Both the position numbers and the translations under genes were made by a program. Below are positions 25,310 through 34,335 of a DNA stretch of 64,000 nt, in pieces (within the stretch, counting starts at the first letter, position 1; the number at the start of each line of letters is the position of its first letter). This DNA is from Bradyrhizobium sp. RP6 (lineage in GTDB: Bacteria; Pseudomonadota; Alphaproteobacteria; Rhizobiales; Xanthobacteraceae). Under the pieces are notes generated by a model. That model saw only the letters and a list, made by a program, of their open reading frames with translations, searched no databases and had not been told where the DNA came from. The stretch covers positions 248,001 through 312,000 of the forward strand of contig NZ_RQIT01000004.1 in the NCBI RefSeq assembly GCF_003837805.1, given 5' to 3'.

Positions 25310-25378
25310 AGCGCGATAAGATAGTGTTTGAGCCTGATCGTTTCGGAAAACCGCCGCACATTTGTACGAACCATGCTT
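25307..25378. repeat. Dispersed intergenic repeat, family D (copy 2)
   Basis: A diverged copy of the element at 10598-10702: AAAGCGCGATAAGATAGTGT, then TTTCGGAAAACCGCCGCACA. It overlaps the stop codon of the second DUF3147 gene. Confidence 0.5.
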
Positions 25379-25546
25379 CTAGCCCGCTTTTGCCTTCGCC
25401 GAGGTCTGCGATTGCGGCGGCTGGAGGCCCGGGCTGTTCGCCCAGCGCTCGACCTGCTCGATGACCTTCTGATGGCTTGGTCGCACCGGCTCGGGCGCTT
25501 CGGGCTCTTCGGAAAGCTTGCGAGGTAACCTGACTTGGTCCGCCAT
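25379..25546 (-). CDS. Small hydrophilic protein
   Basis: 55 residues (MADQVRLPRKLSEEPEAPEPVRPSHQKVIEQVERW...), preceded by SD GAAAGGGAGAG. It is rich in Pro, Glu and Gln and has no recognised domain. The start was placed at the ATG after the SD rather than 16 codons upstream. Confidence 0.55.
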   Translation of the reverse strand: MADQVRLPRKLSEEPEAPEPVRPSHQKVIEQVERWANSPGLQPPQSQTSAKAKAG

Positions 25547-25652
25547 GGCTCTCTCCCTTTCGAGGAGAATGCGCGATGGCACAATATGTTTCAATTAACT
25601 TATTGGTTTTATTGCGAATTTCTACTCATTAGGAGACTTTCTTGACTCTGGC

Positions 25653-25677
25653 GGAACTCCCGCCAAGTTGGTTCGTT
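25653..25677 (+). promoter_or_regulatory. EcfG-like promoter: GGAAC-N16-CGTT (exact consensus)
   Basis: GGAAC at 25653-25657 and CGTT at 25674-25677, 38 bp before the ribbon-helix-helix gene. The -10 overlaps the first two bases of the palindrome at 25676-25692. Confidence 0.75.
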
Positions 25678-25699
25678 GAGTAAACTACTCAAACTACTC
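25676..25699 (+). promoter_or_regulatory. Candidate operator: palindrome plus tandem half-site
   Basis: TTGAGTA-AAC-TACTCAA (25676-25692) is a perfect 7-3-7 inverted repeat. The 9-mer AAACTACTC occurs twice in tandem (25682-25690 and 25691-25699), giving a third half-site. It covers the expected transcription start, as expected for autoregulation by the adjacent ribbon-helix-helix protein. Confidence 0.6.
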
Positions 25700-25715
25700 A
25701 ATTTGCGTGATCGCC

Positions 25716-25964
25716 ATGAACGACCTTCGCGCCGAGCGCCTTCAGGTCATGCTTTCGCCGGAAGAATTGGCTGCCATCGACGATTTCCGGTTCAAACACC
25801 GAATGCCGACGCGGGCGGCCGCGGTCCGCGAACTCCTGAAGTTCGGACTGAGCGCCGTTGGCGTCGATGCCGCCGTCGGCGTGAAGTCGAGCAGCTTTGG
25901 CGTGTTCGGCCGCGGACCCGACGGACATACTCATGGGGATCCGGAGAGCGGCACCGACGGCTGA
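25716..25964 (+). CDS. Ribbon-helix-helix DNA-binding protein
   Basis: 82 residues. Residues 1-45 fit the RHH fold: a beta strand RLQVMLSPEELAAIDDFR followed by helices and RAAAVRELLKFGLSAVG. RHH proteins bind DNA as dimers of dimers on short repeated sites. The C-terminal 30 residues are Gly/Ser-rich and probably disordered. ATG 25716 was chosen over a GTG three codons upstream. The promoter is EcfG-like and overlaps a palindrome, suggesting that this is a stress-induced, self-limited regulator. Confidence 0.75.
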   Translation: MNDLRAERLQVMLSPEELAAIDDFRFKHRMPTRAAAVRELLKFGLSAVGVDAAVGVKSSSFGVFGRGPDGHTHGDPESGTDG

Positions 25965-25996
25965 CGCACAGAAGAGGCTCATTCATAAGCAAACGA

Positions 25997-26018
25997 CCCT
26001 GGCACGTGGGTGCCAGGG
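25997..26018. terminator. Hairpin downstream of the RHH gene
   Basis: The perfect 9-bp stem CCCTGGCAC/GTGCCAGGG has a GTGG loop. It lacks a T tract, so it may be a processing or pausing hairpin rather than a classical terminator. Confidence 0.5.
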
Positions 26019-26029
26019 CCGTCCTTGGA

Positions 26030-26072
26030 GATTGCTTCCGGCGCACCGGGGGCATGACAACCGGAAGCAATC
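26030..26072. repeat. Long perfect inverted repeat
   Basis: 12-bp arms GATTGCTTCCGG and CCGGAAGCAATC surround a 19-nt loop. It sits 11 bp after the previous hairpin, between the convergent RHH and 67-residue genes. Confidence 0.65.
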
Positions 26073-26110
26073 CGTCGACTCTTCCCGCGAGAATTCGTTC
26101 CTCGTGAGAA

Positions 26111-26314
26111 CTAGCCTGTTGCGTCGTTCGAGCCGTCCGGCATCACGCCGGAGCCTGGCGTCTTGCTATTGTCGTTCAGCTTGGGATCGCGCGTCGCTTC
26201 ACGCGAAGGCGAGCCTTTCGGATCCGTCTTGTGCACGGACTGTGCACGCTCCTTGTCGCGGGGCTGCTCCTCCGCGCGCTTGTCCTTGACGATGCCTTGG
26301 TCGGAATGGGCCAT
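26111..26314 (-). CDS. Small charged protein
   Basis: 67 residues (MAHSDQGIVKDKRAEEQPRDKERAQSVHKTDPKGSPSREATRDPK...), very hydrophilic and predicted disordered. The SD GGGAG lies upstream of the ATG. Similar short Lys/Asp/Ser-rich proteins are frequent in Bradyrhizobium, as I recall. The -35-like GGAAC (minus strand, from 26373) has only a partial -10 (CGTA) at 16 bp. Confidence 0.6.
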   Translation of the reverse strand: MAHSDQGIVKDKRAEEQPRDKERAQSVHKTDPKGSPSREATRDPKLNDNSKTPGSGVMPDGSNDATG

Positions 26315-26385
26315 GATGGGGCTCCCGCTTATACTGGTGTCTCGGAGCGCTTACGCACCGCGGCGTCGAATGTTCCGGTACAGTG

Positions 26386-26517
26386 CTAACTGCGCACCGC
26401 ATGGACAGCGGCAGATGCATTCTCAAGGTGCACCTGCCGCACCGTCGTTACCGTCGCGAACGCGACCGAGACGCCAAAAGCGAGAATGAGGGAAAGAAGA
26501 GCCAGACGCGGAGCCAT
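26386..26517 (-). CDS. Very small single-pass membrane or secreted protein
   Basis: 43 residues: MAPRLALLSLILAFGVSVAF followed by a short polar tail (ATVTTVRQVHLENASAAVHAVRS). A near-perfect SD (AGGAGG) lies ten bases before the ATG, which is the main support for this gene. The hydrophobic stretch could be a signal peptide or a membrane anchor. Confidence 0.55.
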   Translation of the reverse strand: MAPRLALLSLILAFGVSVAFATVTTVRQVHLENASAAVHAVRS

Positions 26518-26635
26518 CGACAAAACCTCCTTCTGAAACTCGAAATCGACGTGATCAACTGTTCCTGGATGATCCCCAATCAGTCGCTTGCCGTCCGTGA
26601 GCGGTCGCACAGGCAGATTCACCAGAACGAGCGGC

Positions 26636-26830
26636 TCACACCTTCCGCTTTGGAGGAGCGAGGTCCGCAACGGGCGGGACTTCTCCGTCGAGCCAATCCT
26701 GTTCGTTGGCGAGCGCCGTCCAGGCGTCGGCCATGCGCGAATAGCGCTTGTGGGCGGGTTGTCCTTCGGCGCGCTCGGCAAGCTGAAGGCAATTCTCGGC
26801 GTTATCCCTGAAGATGTCGGACTGTTTCAT
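26636..26830 (-). CDS. Small helical protein of a rhizobial family
   Basis: 64 residues (MKQSDIFRDNAENCLQLAERAEGQPAHKRYSRMADAWTALANEQDWLDGE...). The pattern of an N-terminal 'RDNAENC' helix followed by 'MADAWTALANEQDWLDG' recurs in many small Bradyrhizobium proteins that I recall, with no known function. The SD is weak. It is divergent from the gene at 26924. Confidence 0.65.
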   Translation of the reverse strand: MKQSDIFRDNAENCLQLAERAEGQPAHKRYSRMADAWTALANEQDWLDGEVPPVADLAPPKRKV

Positions 26831-26923
26831 ATTGAGGACGTGGGGACGGAACTCTCGCGCTGCAAGCCGCTTGCCGGATCGTAAGGGTTAGGGAACTTCG
26901 CAGTCCCCTCGACATTGGTTTGG

Positions 26924-27436
26924 ATGCGAGTTCTTGCCGCGATCATCCTGGCATTCATCGGCACTGCGGCGCTTGCCGACAGTACCGGCGAGCGAAAGCC
27001 GGGCGAACGGCCACCGGCTGCGGTTGAGGTAATCATCGGCGTCTACAACTTCAGCCGATTTCAACAGGGTCTTCTTGAAAATACCGACCTCAAGGGCAAT
27101 GCGGAGGTCAAGAACCTCGCCGCCCTACGCGCCGAGGAAGCGGCCAAGCGCGACAAGACCTTGAAGAAGATCCAGGAGGCAATCGGGGCGGAACCTCGCG
27201 TCGGCAAGGCAACATCCTCGACTGCAAGCCTCGTGGAGCCCGAGATGTCGGATGGTCCGACCTACGTCAGAAGCTTCTATGCCGCGCAGATTCCCGAGTA
27301 TGAAGCGATCATCGAGCTGCTCGATCGCTATCTGAAAGCGCCCGACAACGCAGCGCTCGCAGCGTTCGCGCGCGAACAACTCCCGATGTTGCGCTCGCAG
27401 GTCAGGGACGCCGAGCGTACCATGGCGGACAAGTAG
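26924..27436 (+). CDS. Secreted helical protein (DUF4142-like)
   Basis: 170 residues with signal peptide MRVLAAIILAFIGTAALADS. The mature part is alpha-helical and reminiscent of the DUF4142 protein at 22152: VYNFSRFQQGLLENTDLKGNAEVKNLAALRAEEAAKRDKTLKKIQ, and near the end AAFAREQLPMLRSQVRDAERTMADK. The family assignment is tentative. ATG 26924 was chosen over a TTG three codons upstream. It is probably periplasmic. Confidence 0.7.
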   Translation: MRVLAAIILAFIGTAALADSTGERKPGERPPAAVEVIIGVYNFSRFQQGLLENTDLKGNAEVKNLAALRAEEAAKRDKTLKKIQEAIGAEPRVGKATSSTASLVEPEMSDGPTYVRSFYAAQIPEYEAIIELLDRYLKAPDNAALAAFAREQLPMLRSQVRDAERTMADK

Positions 27437-27441
27437 CCGTT

Positions 27442-27735
27442 TTACTTGTCGTTAGGATGTTGCTGGCTTTGCGGCCGCACGGTGCGATCGCTCTCCGGCA
27501 TCTTGTCCCGGCCCGCATCGCCGTTGTCGTCCTTGGCGCCCGAAGACGACGTGCCGCTACCGCTCGGATTCGACCGGCTGGCCGTTCCGGTGGTGGGTGT
27601 TTCCGCCCGCGGGCTGGCGGAGCTCGCGGCGGGATCACCAGTCACGGCGCCGCGCCCGCTGGGCGCACCGCCCTGCGCCAAAGCCGATCCCGCGGCAAAC
27701 ACCGCGATAACGATGGCGGCAAATTCTGCTTTCAT
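27442..27735 (-). CDS. Small secreted Ser/Gly/Thr-rich protein
   Basis: 97 residues: signal peptide MKAEFAAIVIAVFAAGSALAQ, then a low-complexity region of Gly, Ser, Thr and Pro ending PESDRTVRPQSQQHPNDK. The SD AGGGAG is upstream of the ATG. It has no domain. Its composition is similar to the 80-residue protein at 36535. It is convergent with the gene at 26924. Confidence 0.65.
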   Translation of the reverse strand: MKAEFAAIVIAVFAAGSALAQGGAPSGRGAVTGDPAASSASPRAETPTTGTASRSNPSGSGTSSSGAKDDNGDAGRDKMPESDRTVRPQSQQHPNDK

Positions 27736-27765
27736 TATCCATTCTCCCTGTCTCTCTGTGGGGCT

Positions 27766-27791
27766 AACCACCAGGCTCGGCGCTCCGTTCC
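27766..27791 (-). promoter_or_regulatory. EcfG-like promoter (17-bp spacer): GGAAC-N17-GGTT (minus strand)
   Basis: On the plus strand AACC (27766-27769), 17 bp, GTTCC (27787-27791). It ends 30 bp upstream of the 97-residue secreted protein gene. Confidence 0.5.
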
Positions 27792-27858
27792 GAATGATGA
27801 ATGCCGGGCACGGGGACGAGCAGAGCGGCGGCCCCACGACGGCGCCTCTCAATAGAGT

Positions 27859-27883
27859 GGAACCAATTCGGCCGATCAGGGTT
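27859..27883 (+). promoter_or_regulatory. EcfG-like promoter: GGAAC-N16-GGTT
   Basis: GGAAC at 27859-27863 and GGTT at 27880-27883, 142 bp upstream of the poly-HAMP kinase start codon. It is the only strong promoter-like element I see for that operon. Confidence 0.55.
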
Positions 27884-28025
27884 AGTTGAATCGGGCTGAG
27901 CAAAGCGGGTTCCATTTCCTCGCGTCGCACCTTGGCGCTTGATTTCGAATTTGGCTGACGCTCTATTTCATTTCGACCAAACGCGTTGTGCCGCAGATTC
28001 GGCCGACGCCTGCGGGGGAATCAGT

Positions 28026-31000
28026 ATGAGCGACCTCGATCCCGGAACTGCATCACGCTCCGGTCGTCGCGTCCCAAAGCCAAAATCCAACGGTACGTCG
28101 GAGCCGGATTCCCGGGCGGAATTGTTGCTTGCCTTGCAGGCGATGCGCAGCGGTGACTTTTCGGTGCGCATGAGCGGCGACTATCTCGGCATCGACGGCA
28201 AGATTGCCGACACTCTTAACGAAATCATCGCCGCCAACCAACGCATGGCGCAGCAACTCGAACTGGTCGGCCAGGTGGTGGGCCGCGAAGGCAAGACCCG
28301 CCAGCGCGTCAAGTTCGGCCTCGCCTCAGGCTCCTGGGCCGACATGGAAGGTTCCGTCAACACGCTGATCGACGACCTGCTGTGGCCGACGCGCGAGGTG
28401 ACGCGCGCGGTCGCCGCCGTCGCACAAGGAGACCTGCTCCAGACTGTCAAGCTCGACGTCGATGGTCGTCCGCTCGGCGGCGAATTTTTGCAGTCGGCGA
28501 ACATCGTCAACACCATGATCAAGCAGCTCGGCGTGTTCACGTCCGAGGTGACGCGCGTGGCGCGCGAGGTCGGCACCGAGGGCAAGCTCGGCGGCCAGGC
28601 CCAGGTGCCGGAGGTGACCGGCGTCTGGAAGGACCTGACCGAGAGCGTCAACTCGATGGCAAACAACCTGACCAACCAGGTTCGCAACATCGCCGAAGTG
28701 ACGATCGCGGTCGCCAACGGCGATCTGTCGAAGAAGATCACGGTCGACGTCCGCGGCGAGATCCTGCAGCTCAAGGAAGCCATCAACACGATGGTGGACC
28801 AACTCCGCTCCTTCGCCTCGGAAGTGACGCGCGTCGCGCGCGAGGTCGGCACCGACGGCAAGCTCGGCGGCCAAGCGATCGTGCCAGGCGTCGCCGGCAC
28901 CTGGAAGGACCTCACCGACTCCGTCAACGCGATGTGCGGCAACCTGACTGCACAAGTGCGCAACATCGCCAACGTCACCACCGCCGTGGCGCGCGGCGAC
29001 CTCTCGCGCAAGATCACGGTGGACGTGCGCGGCGAGATCCTGGAGCTGAAGGACACCATCAACACCATGGTGGACCAGCTCAACTCGTTCGCCTCCGAAG
29101 TGACGCGCGTCGCGCGCGAGGTCGGCACCGAAGGCAAGCTCGGCGGCCAGGCCCAGGTGCCTGGTGTGGCCGGCACCTGGAAGGACCTCACCGACAACGT
29201 CAACTTCATGGCCTCGAACCTGACGGCGCAGGTCCGCAACATCGCCGACGTCGCCACCGCCATCGCGAGCGGCGATCTGTCGAAGAAGATCACGGTGAAT
29301 GTCTCGGGCGAGATCCTTCAGCTGAAGGAGACGCTCAACACCATGGTCGACCAGCTCAACGCCTTCGCCGGCGAAGTGACGCGCGTCGCCCGCGAGGTCG
29401 GCACCGAGGGACGGCTCGGCGGCCAGGCCAACGTGCTCGGCGTCGCCGGAACCTGGAAGGACCTCACCGAGAGCGTCAACTCGATGGCCTCGAACCTCAC
29501 CGCGCAGGTCCGCAACATCGCCGAGGTGACGACCGCGGTCGCCGGCGGCGACCTCTCCAAGAAGATCACCGTGGACGTGCGCGGCGAAATCCTGGAGCTG
29601 AAGGATACCATCAACACCATGGTGGACCAGCTCAACGCCTTCGCCGGCGAAGTCACGCGCGTGGCGCGCGAGGTCGGCACCGAAGGCAAGCTTGGTGGTC
29701 AGGCCGTCGTGCGCGGCGTCGCCGGCACATGGAAGGACCTCACCGACAGCGTCAACTCGATGGCCTCGAACCTCACCGGCCAGGTCCGCAACATCGCCGA
29801 AGTCGCAACTGCGGTCGCCAAGGGCGATCTGTCGAAGAAGATCACGGTGAACGTGTCGGGCGAAATCCTTCAGCTGAAGGAGACGCTCAACACCATGGTG
29901 GACCAGCTCAACGCCTTCGCTGGCGAAGTGACGCGCGTCGCGCGCGAGGTCGGCACCGACGGCAAGCTCGGCGGCCAGGCTGGCGTGCCCGGCGTCGCCG
30001 GCACCTGGAAGGATCTCACCGACAGCGTGAACTCGATGGCGGGCAACCTCACCGCCCAGGTCCGCAATATCGCCGAAGTGGCGACCGCGATCGCCGGCGG
30101 CGACCTGTCGCGCAAGATCACCGTGGACGTGCGCGGCGAGATCCTGCAGCTCAAGGACACGCTGAACACGATGGTCGACCAGCTCAACCGTTTCGCGGGT
30201 GAGGTGACGCGCGTGGCGCGCGAGGTCGGCACCGAAGGCCGTCTCGGCGGTCAGGCCAACGTGCCCGGCGTCGCCGGAACCTGGAAGGATCTCACCGACA
30301 GCGTGAATTCGATGGCGGGCAACCTCACCGCCCAGGTCCGCAACATCGCCGAAGTGACGACCGCGGTGGCGCGTGGCGACTTGTCCCGCAAGATCACCGT
30401 CGACGTGAAGGGCGAAATCCTCGAGCTCAAGAACACCATCAACACCATGGTGGACCAGCTCAACGGCTTTGCCGGCGAAGTCACGCGCGTGGCGCGCGAG
30501 GTCGGCACCGAAGGCAAGCTCGGCGGTCAGGCCGAAGTGCCCGGCGTTGCCGGCACATGGAAGGACCTCACCGACAACGTCAACTTCATGGCATCGAACC
30601 TCACGGCGCAGGTCCGCAACATCGCCGAGGTCGCGACCGCCATCGCCGGCGGCGATCTCTCGAAGAAGATCACGGTGGACGTGCGCGGCGAGATCCTTCT
30701 CCTGAAGGACACGCTGAACACCATGGTCGAGCAGCTCCGCTCCTTCGCCGCCGAAGTCACGCGCGTCGCCCGCGAGGTCGGCACCGAAGGCCGGCTCGGT
30801 GGTCAGGCCGTCGTGCCTGGCGTCGGCGGCACCTGGAAGGATCTGACCGACAACGTCAACCTCCTGGCGGCGAACCTCACCACGCAGGTCCGCAACATCG
30901 CCGAAGTGACGACCGCGGTGGCGCGCGGCGACTTGTCCCGCAAGATCACCGTCGACGTGAAGGGCGAAATCCTCGAGCTCAAGAACACCATCAACACCAT

Positions 31001-34000
31001 GGTGGACCAGCTCAACGCCTTCGCCGGCGAAGTGACGCGCGTGGCGCGCGAGGTCGGCACCGAAGGCAAGCTCGGCGGCCAGGCGCAGGTGCCCGGCGTT
31101 GCCGGCACATGGAAGGACCTCACCGACACCGTGAACCTGATGGCTGCGAACCTGACCGAGCAGGTGCGCGGCATCGTCAAGGTGGTGACGGCGGTCGCCA
31201 ACGGCGATCTCAAGCAGAACCTGACGATGAAATCTCGCGGCGAGGTCGCCGCTCTCGCCGACACCATCAACAACATGACCGAGACGCTGGCGACCTTCGC
31301 CGATCAGGTGACGTCGGTGGCACGCGAGGTCGGCGTCGAAGGCCGGCTCGGCGGCCAGGCCAACGTGCCGGGTGCTGCCGGCACCTGGAAAGATCTCACC
31401 GGCAACGTGAACCTTCTGGCTGCCAACCTCACCTCGCAGGTGCGCGCGATCGCGGAAGTCGCGACCGCCGTGACCAAGGGTGACCTAACGCGGTCGATCC
31501 AGGTCGACGCCCGCGGGGAAGTCGCGGAGCTGAAGGACAACATCAACACGATGATCACGAATCTCCGTTTGACGACGGACGTGAACACCGAGCAGGACTG
31601 GCTGAAGACCAACCTCGCCAAATTCACCAACATGCTCCAGGGCCAGCGCGATCTCGCCACCGTCGGCCGGCTGCTGCTCACCGAGCTGTCGCCGCTGGTG
31701 AATGCCCATACCGGCGTGATCTACCAGGTCGAGAACGAGGACAATTCCCAGCTGCTGCTGCTCGCGTCCTACGCCAGCGACGGCATCTATCCCTACCAGA
31801 GCGTGCTCCAGTTCGGCGAAGGACTGGTCGGCCAGTGCGCCCTCGACAAGCGGCCGCGCATGGTTTCCGACATCCCGTCCGACGTTGTGCCGATCAACTC
31901 GGCGCTGCTCCGCGTCGCGCCGAAAAATCTCGTCGTGCTGCCTGTCCTGTTCGAAGGCCAGGTCAAGGCCGTGATCGAACTCGCCTCTCTCGTCTCCTTC
32001 ACGACCTCGCAGATGACGTTCCTGGAGCAGCTCACCGACTCCATCGGCATCGTTCTGAACTCGATCGAGGCGACGATGCAGACCGAAGGCCTGCTCAAAC
32101 AGTCGCAGCAGCTCGCCGGCGAGCTACAGACCCAGCAGCGCGAATTGCAACAGACCAACGACCAGCTCGAGCAGAAGGCGCAGCAGCTCGCCGAGCGCAA
32201 CGTCGAGGTCGAACGCAAGAACCAGGAGATCGAGCAGGCCCGGCGCGCTCTGGAGGAAAAGGCCACCGAGCTCGCCCTGACCTCGAAGTACAAGTCCGAA
32301 TTCCTCGCCAATATGAGCCACGAGTTGCGTACGCCGCTGAATTCGATCCTGATTCTCGGTCAGCAGCTCACCGATAATCCGGACGGCAATCTCTCGGCCA
32401 AGCAGGTCGAGTTCGCCCGCACCATCCACGGCGCCGGCACCGATCTGCTCAACCTCATCAGCGACATTCTCGATCTCTCCAAGATCGAGTCCGGCACGGT
32501 GACGGTCGACGCCGAGGAGATCCTGACCGCGAACCTGCTCGAGACCGTCGGGCGGCCCTTCCGGCACGAGGCGGACAACCGTAATCTGTCGTTCAAGATC
32601 GACGTCGATCCGAACCTGCCACGCAGCATCGTCACCGATTCCAAGCGCCTGCAACAGGTCCTGAAGAACCTGCTCTCCAACGCCTTCAAGTTCACCGCCG
32701 AAGGCGAAGTGCGCCTGAAGGTCGCGGGCGCGATCGGCGGCTGGGGAACGGATCACCCGGTGCTGAACTCCGCGCCGGCCGTGATCGCGTTCGAAGTATC
32801 CGATACCGGCATCGGCATTCCGCTGGAGAAGCAGAAGCTGATCTTCGAGGCGTTCCAGCAGGCGGATGCCGGCACCAGCCGAAAATACGGCGGCACCGGA
32901 CTAGGACTCGCAATCAGCCGCGAACTCGCGAGCCTGCTCGGAGGCGAAATCCATCTGCGCAGCGCGCCGGGCAAGGGCTCGTCCTTCACGATTTATCTGC
33001 CGTTGAAATATTCCGGTCCGACGCTCGCGCCGCGGGCCGCGCCGGCGCCGCAGCAATACAGCCAGCCGCCCGCGCTGCAGCCGGCCGCGCCGGAGCAACA
33101 GCGTGCCATCGAGCAGCTTCCCGACGACCGGTTGAACCTCGAGCCCGGCGACAGCATCCTCCTGATCGTCGAGGACGACCCGCACTACGCGCGTGTGCTG
33201 GTCGATCTCGCGCGCGACAAGGGATTCAAGGTGCTGGTCACCGCGCGGGGCGCGGAGGCGCTGGAGCTCGCCAAGCAGTATCAGCCGAGAGCCGTCTCGC
33301 TCGATGTGTTCCTGCCCGACATGCTCGGCTGGACCGTACTGAGCCAGCTCAAGCACAATCCGTTGACCCGCCACATCCCCGTGCAGATCATCACGCTCGA
33401 CGAAGACCGCCAGCATGCGCTGGCGCGTGGCGCGTTCTCATTCGTCAACAAGCCGACCACGCCTGAAGGCGTCGCGGCCGCGCTGACGCAAATCAAGGAA
33501 TATGCCCGGCCGCGGCGCAAGCGGCTGCTGATCGTCGAGGACAACGAGGCCGAGCAGCTTTCGATCCGCGAGCTGCTCCACCACGACGACATCGAGATCG
33601 TGACGACGGCCACCGGCGCGGGCGCACTTTCGACGTTGCGCGAGCAGCCGTGTGACTGCGTGGTGCTCGATCTCAGGCTTCCCGACATGAGCGGCTTCGA
33701 GGTGCTGGACCAAGTCCGCAACGACGAGCGACTGTCGAACATCCCGATCGTGGTCTTCACCGGCCGCGAGCTTTCGGCGGAGGAGGACGCGGAACTCCAC
33801 ACCATGGCTCGCAGCATCGTGGTCAAGGGCGTGGAATCGCCGGAGCGCCTGCTCGACGAGACCGCACTGTTCCTGCACCGCGTGATCACGGAGCTGCCGA
33901 TCGAGAAGCAGCGCATGCTGGAGAAGCTGAACAGTTCCGACGAGGACTTGATCGGCAAGACCGCCCTGCTCGTCGACGACGACGCCCGCAACATATTCGC

Positions 34001-34322
34001 CCTGTCGAGTGTGCTGGAACGACGCGGCATGAAAGTGCTGACGGCGACGACCGGGAGCGAGGCTGTGACACTGGTCGACTCCAATCCGGAGATCGCGATC
34101 GTGCTGATGGACATCATGATGCCGCAGATGGATGGCTATCAGACCATCGGCGTGATCCGCGAGAATCCGGCCTTCGCCCGTCTTCCGATCATCGCGCTGA
34201 CCGCCAAGGCGATGAAGGGCGACCGGGAGAAATGCCTCGAAGCCGGCGCGTCCGATTACCTCGCCAAACCGGTCAACACCGACCAATTGCTGCTTGCGAT
34301 CCGCATGTGGCTGCACCGCTGA
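28026..34322 (+). CDS. Giant soluble poly-HAMP hybrid histidine kinase with three receiver domains
   Basis: 2,098 residues without any membrane segment. One HAMP-like unit (~residues 100-170) is followed by eleven tandem 92-residue HAMP repeats (~174-1185; consensus [19 protein letters not shown] ... [18 protein letters not shown]). Next come a GAF domain (~1200-1370), a Gln/Glu-rich coiled coil, a HisKA domain with H1432 in [15 protein letters not shown] and an HATPase_c with [16 protein letters not shown] and GGTGLGLAI. Three receiver domains follow, with phosphoacceptors D1760, D1882 and D2029. The layout recalls fungal group III (Nik1/Os-1) osmosensing kinases. The start was set at MSDLDPG. 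A REC-PAS-HWE kinase gene follows 13 bp later. Confidence 0.93.
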   Translation: MSDLDPGTASRSGRRVPKPKSNGTSEPDSRAELLLALQAMRSGDFSVRMSGDYLGIDGKIADTLNEIIAANQRMAQQLELVGQVVGREGKTRQRVKFGLASGSWADMEGSVNTLIDDLLWPTREVTRAVAAVAQGDLLQTVKLDVDGRPLGGEFLQSANIVNTMIKQLGVFTSEVTRVAREVGTEGKLGGQAQVPEVTGVWKDLTESVNSMANNLTNQVRNIAEVTIAVANGDLSKKITVDVRGEILQLKEAINTMVDQLRSFASEVTRVAREVGTDGKLGGQAIVPGVAGTWKDLTDSVNAMCGNLTAQVRNIANVTTAVARGDLSRKITVDVRGEILELKDTINTMVDQLNSFASEVTRVAREVGTEGKLGGQAQVPGVAGTWKDLTDNVNFMASNLTAQVRNIADVATAIASGDLSKKITVNVSGEILQLKETLNTMVDQLNAFAGEVTRVAREVGTEGRLGGQANVLGVAGTWKDLTESVNSMASNLTAQVRNIAEVTTAVAGGDLSKKITVDVRGEILELKDTINTMVDQLNAFAGEVTRVAREVGTEGKLGGQAVVRGVAGTWKDLTDSVNSMASNLTGQVRNIAEVATAVAKGDLSKKITVNVSGEILQLKETLNTMVDQLNAFAGEVTRVAREVGTDGKLGGQAGVPGVAGTWKDLTDSVNSMAGNLTAQVRNIAEVATAIAGGDLSRKITVDVRGEILQLKDTLNTMVDQLNRFAGEVTRVAREVGTEGRLGGQANVPGVAGTWKDLTDSVNSMAGNLTAQVRNIAEVTTAVARGDLSRKITVDVKGEILELKNTINTMVDQLNGFAGEVTRVAREVGTEGKLGGQAEVPGVAGTWKDLTDNVNFMASNLTAQVRNIAEVATAIAGGDLSKKITVDVRGEILLLKDTLNTMVEQLRSFAAEVTRVAREVGTEGRLGGQAVVPGVGGTWKDLTDNVNLLAANLTTQVRNIAEVTTAVARGDLSRKITVDVKGEILELKNTINTMVDQLNAFAGEVTRVAREVGTEGKLGGQAQVPGVAGTWKDLTDTVNLMAANLTEQVRGIVKVVTAVANGDLKQNLTMKSRGEVAALADTINNMTETLATFADQVTSVAREVGVEGRLGGQANVPGAAGTWKDLTGNVNLLAANLTSQVRAIAEVATAVTKGDLTRSIQVDARGEVAELKDNINTMITNLRLTTDVNTEQDWLKTNLAKFTNMLQGQRDLATVGRLLLTELSPLVNAHTGVIYQVENEDNSQLLLLASYASDGIYPYQSVLQFGEGLVGQCALDKRPRMVSDIPSDVVPINSALLRVAPKNLVVLPVLFEGQVKAVIELASLVSFTTSQMTFLEQLTDSIGIVLNSIEATMQTEGLLKQSQQLAGELQTQQRELQQTNDQLEQKAQQLAERNVEVERKNQEIEQARRALEEKATELALTSKYKSEFLANMSHELRTPLNSILILGQQLTDNPDGNLSAKQVEFARTIHGAGTDLLNLISDILDLSKIESGTVTVDAEEILTANLLETVGRPFRHEADNRNLSFKIDVDPNLPRSIVTDSKRLQQVLKNLLSNAFKFTAEGEVRLKVAGAIGGWGTDHPVLNSAPAVIAFEVSDTGIGIPLEKQKLIFEAFQQADAGTSRKYGGTGLGLAISRELASLLGGEIHLRSAPGKGSSFTIYLPLKYSGPTLAPRAAPAPQQYSQPPALQPAAPEQQRAIEQLPDDRLNLEPGDSILLIVEDDPHYARVLVDLARDKGFKVLVTARGAEALELAKQYQPRAVSLDVFLPDMLGWTVLSQLKHNPLTRHIPVQIITLDEDRQHALARGAFSFVNKPTTPEGVAAALTQIKEYARPRRKRLLIVEDNEAEQLSIRELLHHDDIEIVTTATGAGALSTLREQPCDCVVLDLRLPDMSGFEVLDQVRNDERLSNIPIVVFTGRELSAEEDAELHTMARSIVVKGVESPERLLDETALFLHRVITELPIEKQRMLEKLNSSDEDLIGKTALLVDDDARNIFALSSVLERRGMKVLTATTGSEAVTLVDSNPEIAIVLMDIMMPQMDGYQTIGVIRENPAFARLPIIALTAKAMKGDREKCLEAGASDYLAKPVNTDQLLLAIRMWLHR
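28545..31580 (+). repeat. Eleven tandem 276-bp repeats encoding HAMP units
   Basis: The motif GA[A/G]GTGACGCGCGT recurs at exact 276-bp steps from 28545 (28545, 28821, 29097 and so on), to the last, diverged unit at 31305. The inner units are highly similar at DNA level, so unequal recombination could change their number. Confidence 0.9.
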
Positions 34323-34335
34323 GTTGGGCCCGCGT

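Noticed and set aside
25707..25964. RHH protein as the antitoxin of a toxin-antitoxin pair
   Set aside because: No small toxin-like gene follows; the next gene is convergent and encodes a disordered protein.
26924..27436. EcfG promoter for the DUF4142-like gene
   Set aside because: GGAAC occurs twice upstream but is followed at 16 bp by GCTT and CATT, which are poor matches.
28382..30202. 606-codon open frame on the plus strand inside the poly-HAMP gene
   Set aside because: It is a shadow frame produced by the GC-rich repeats and is full of Arg/Gly/His low complexity.
28545..31580. Regular 276-bp repeats as a CRISPR-like or satellite array
   Set aside because: They lie within one long reading frame and every unit encodes the same HAMP-like domain.
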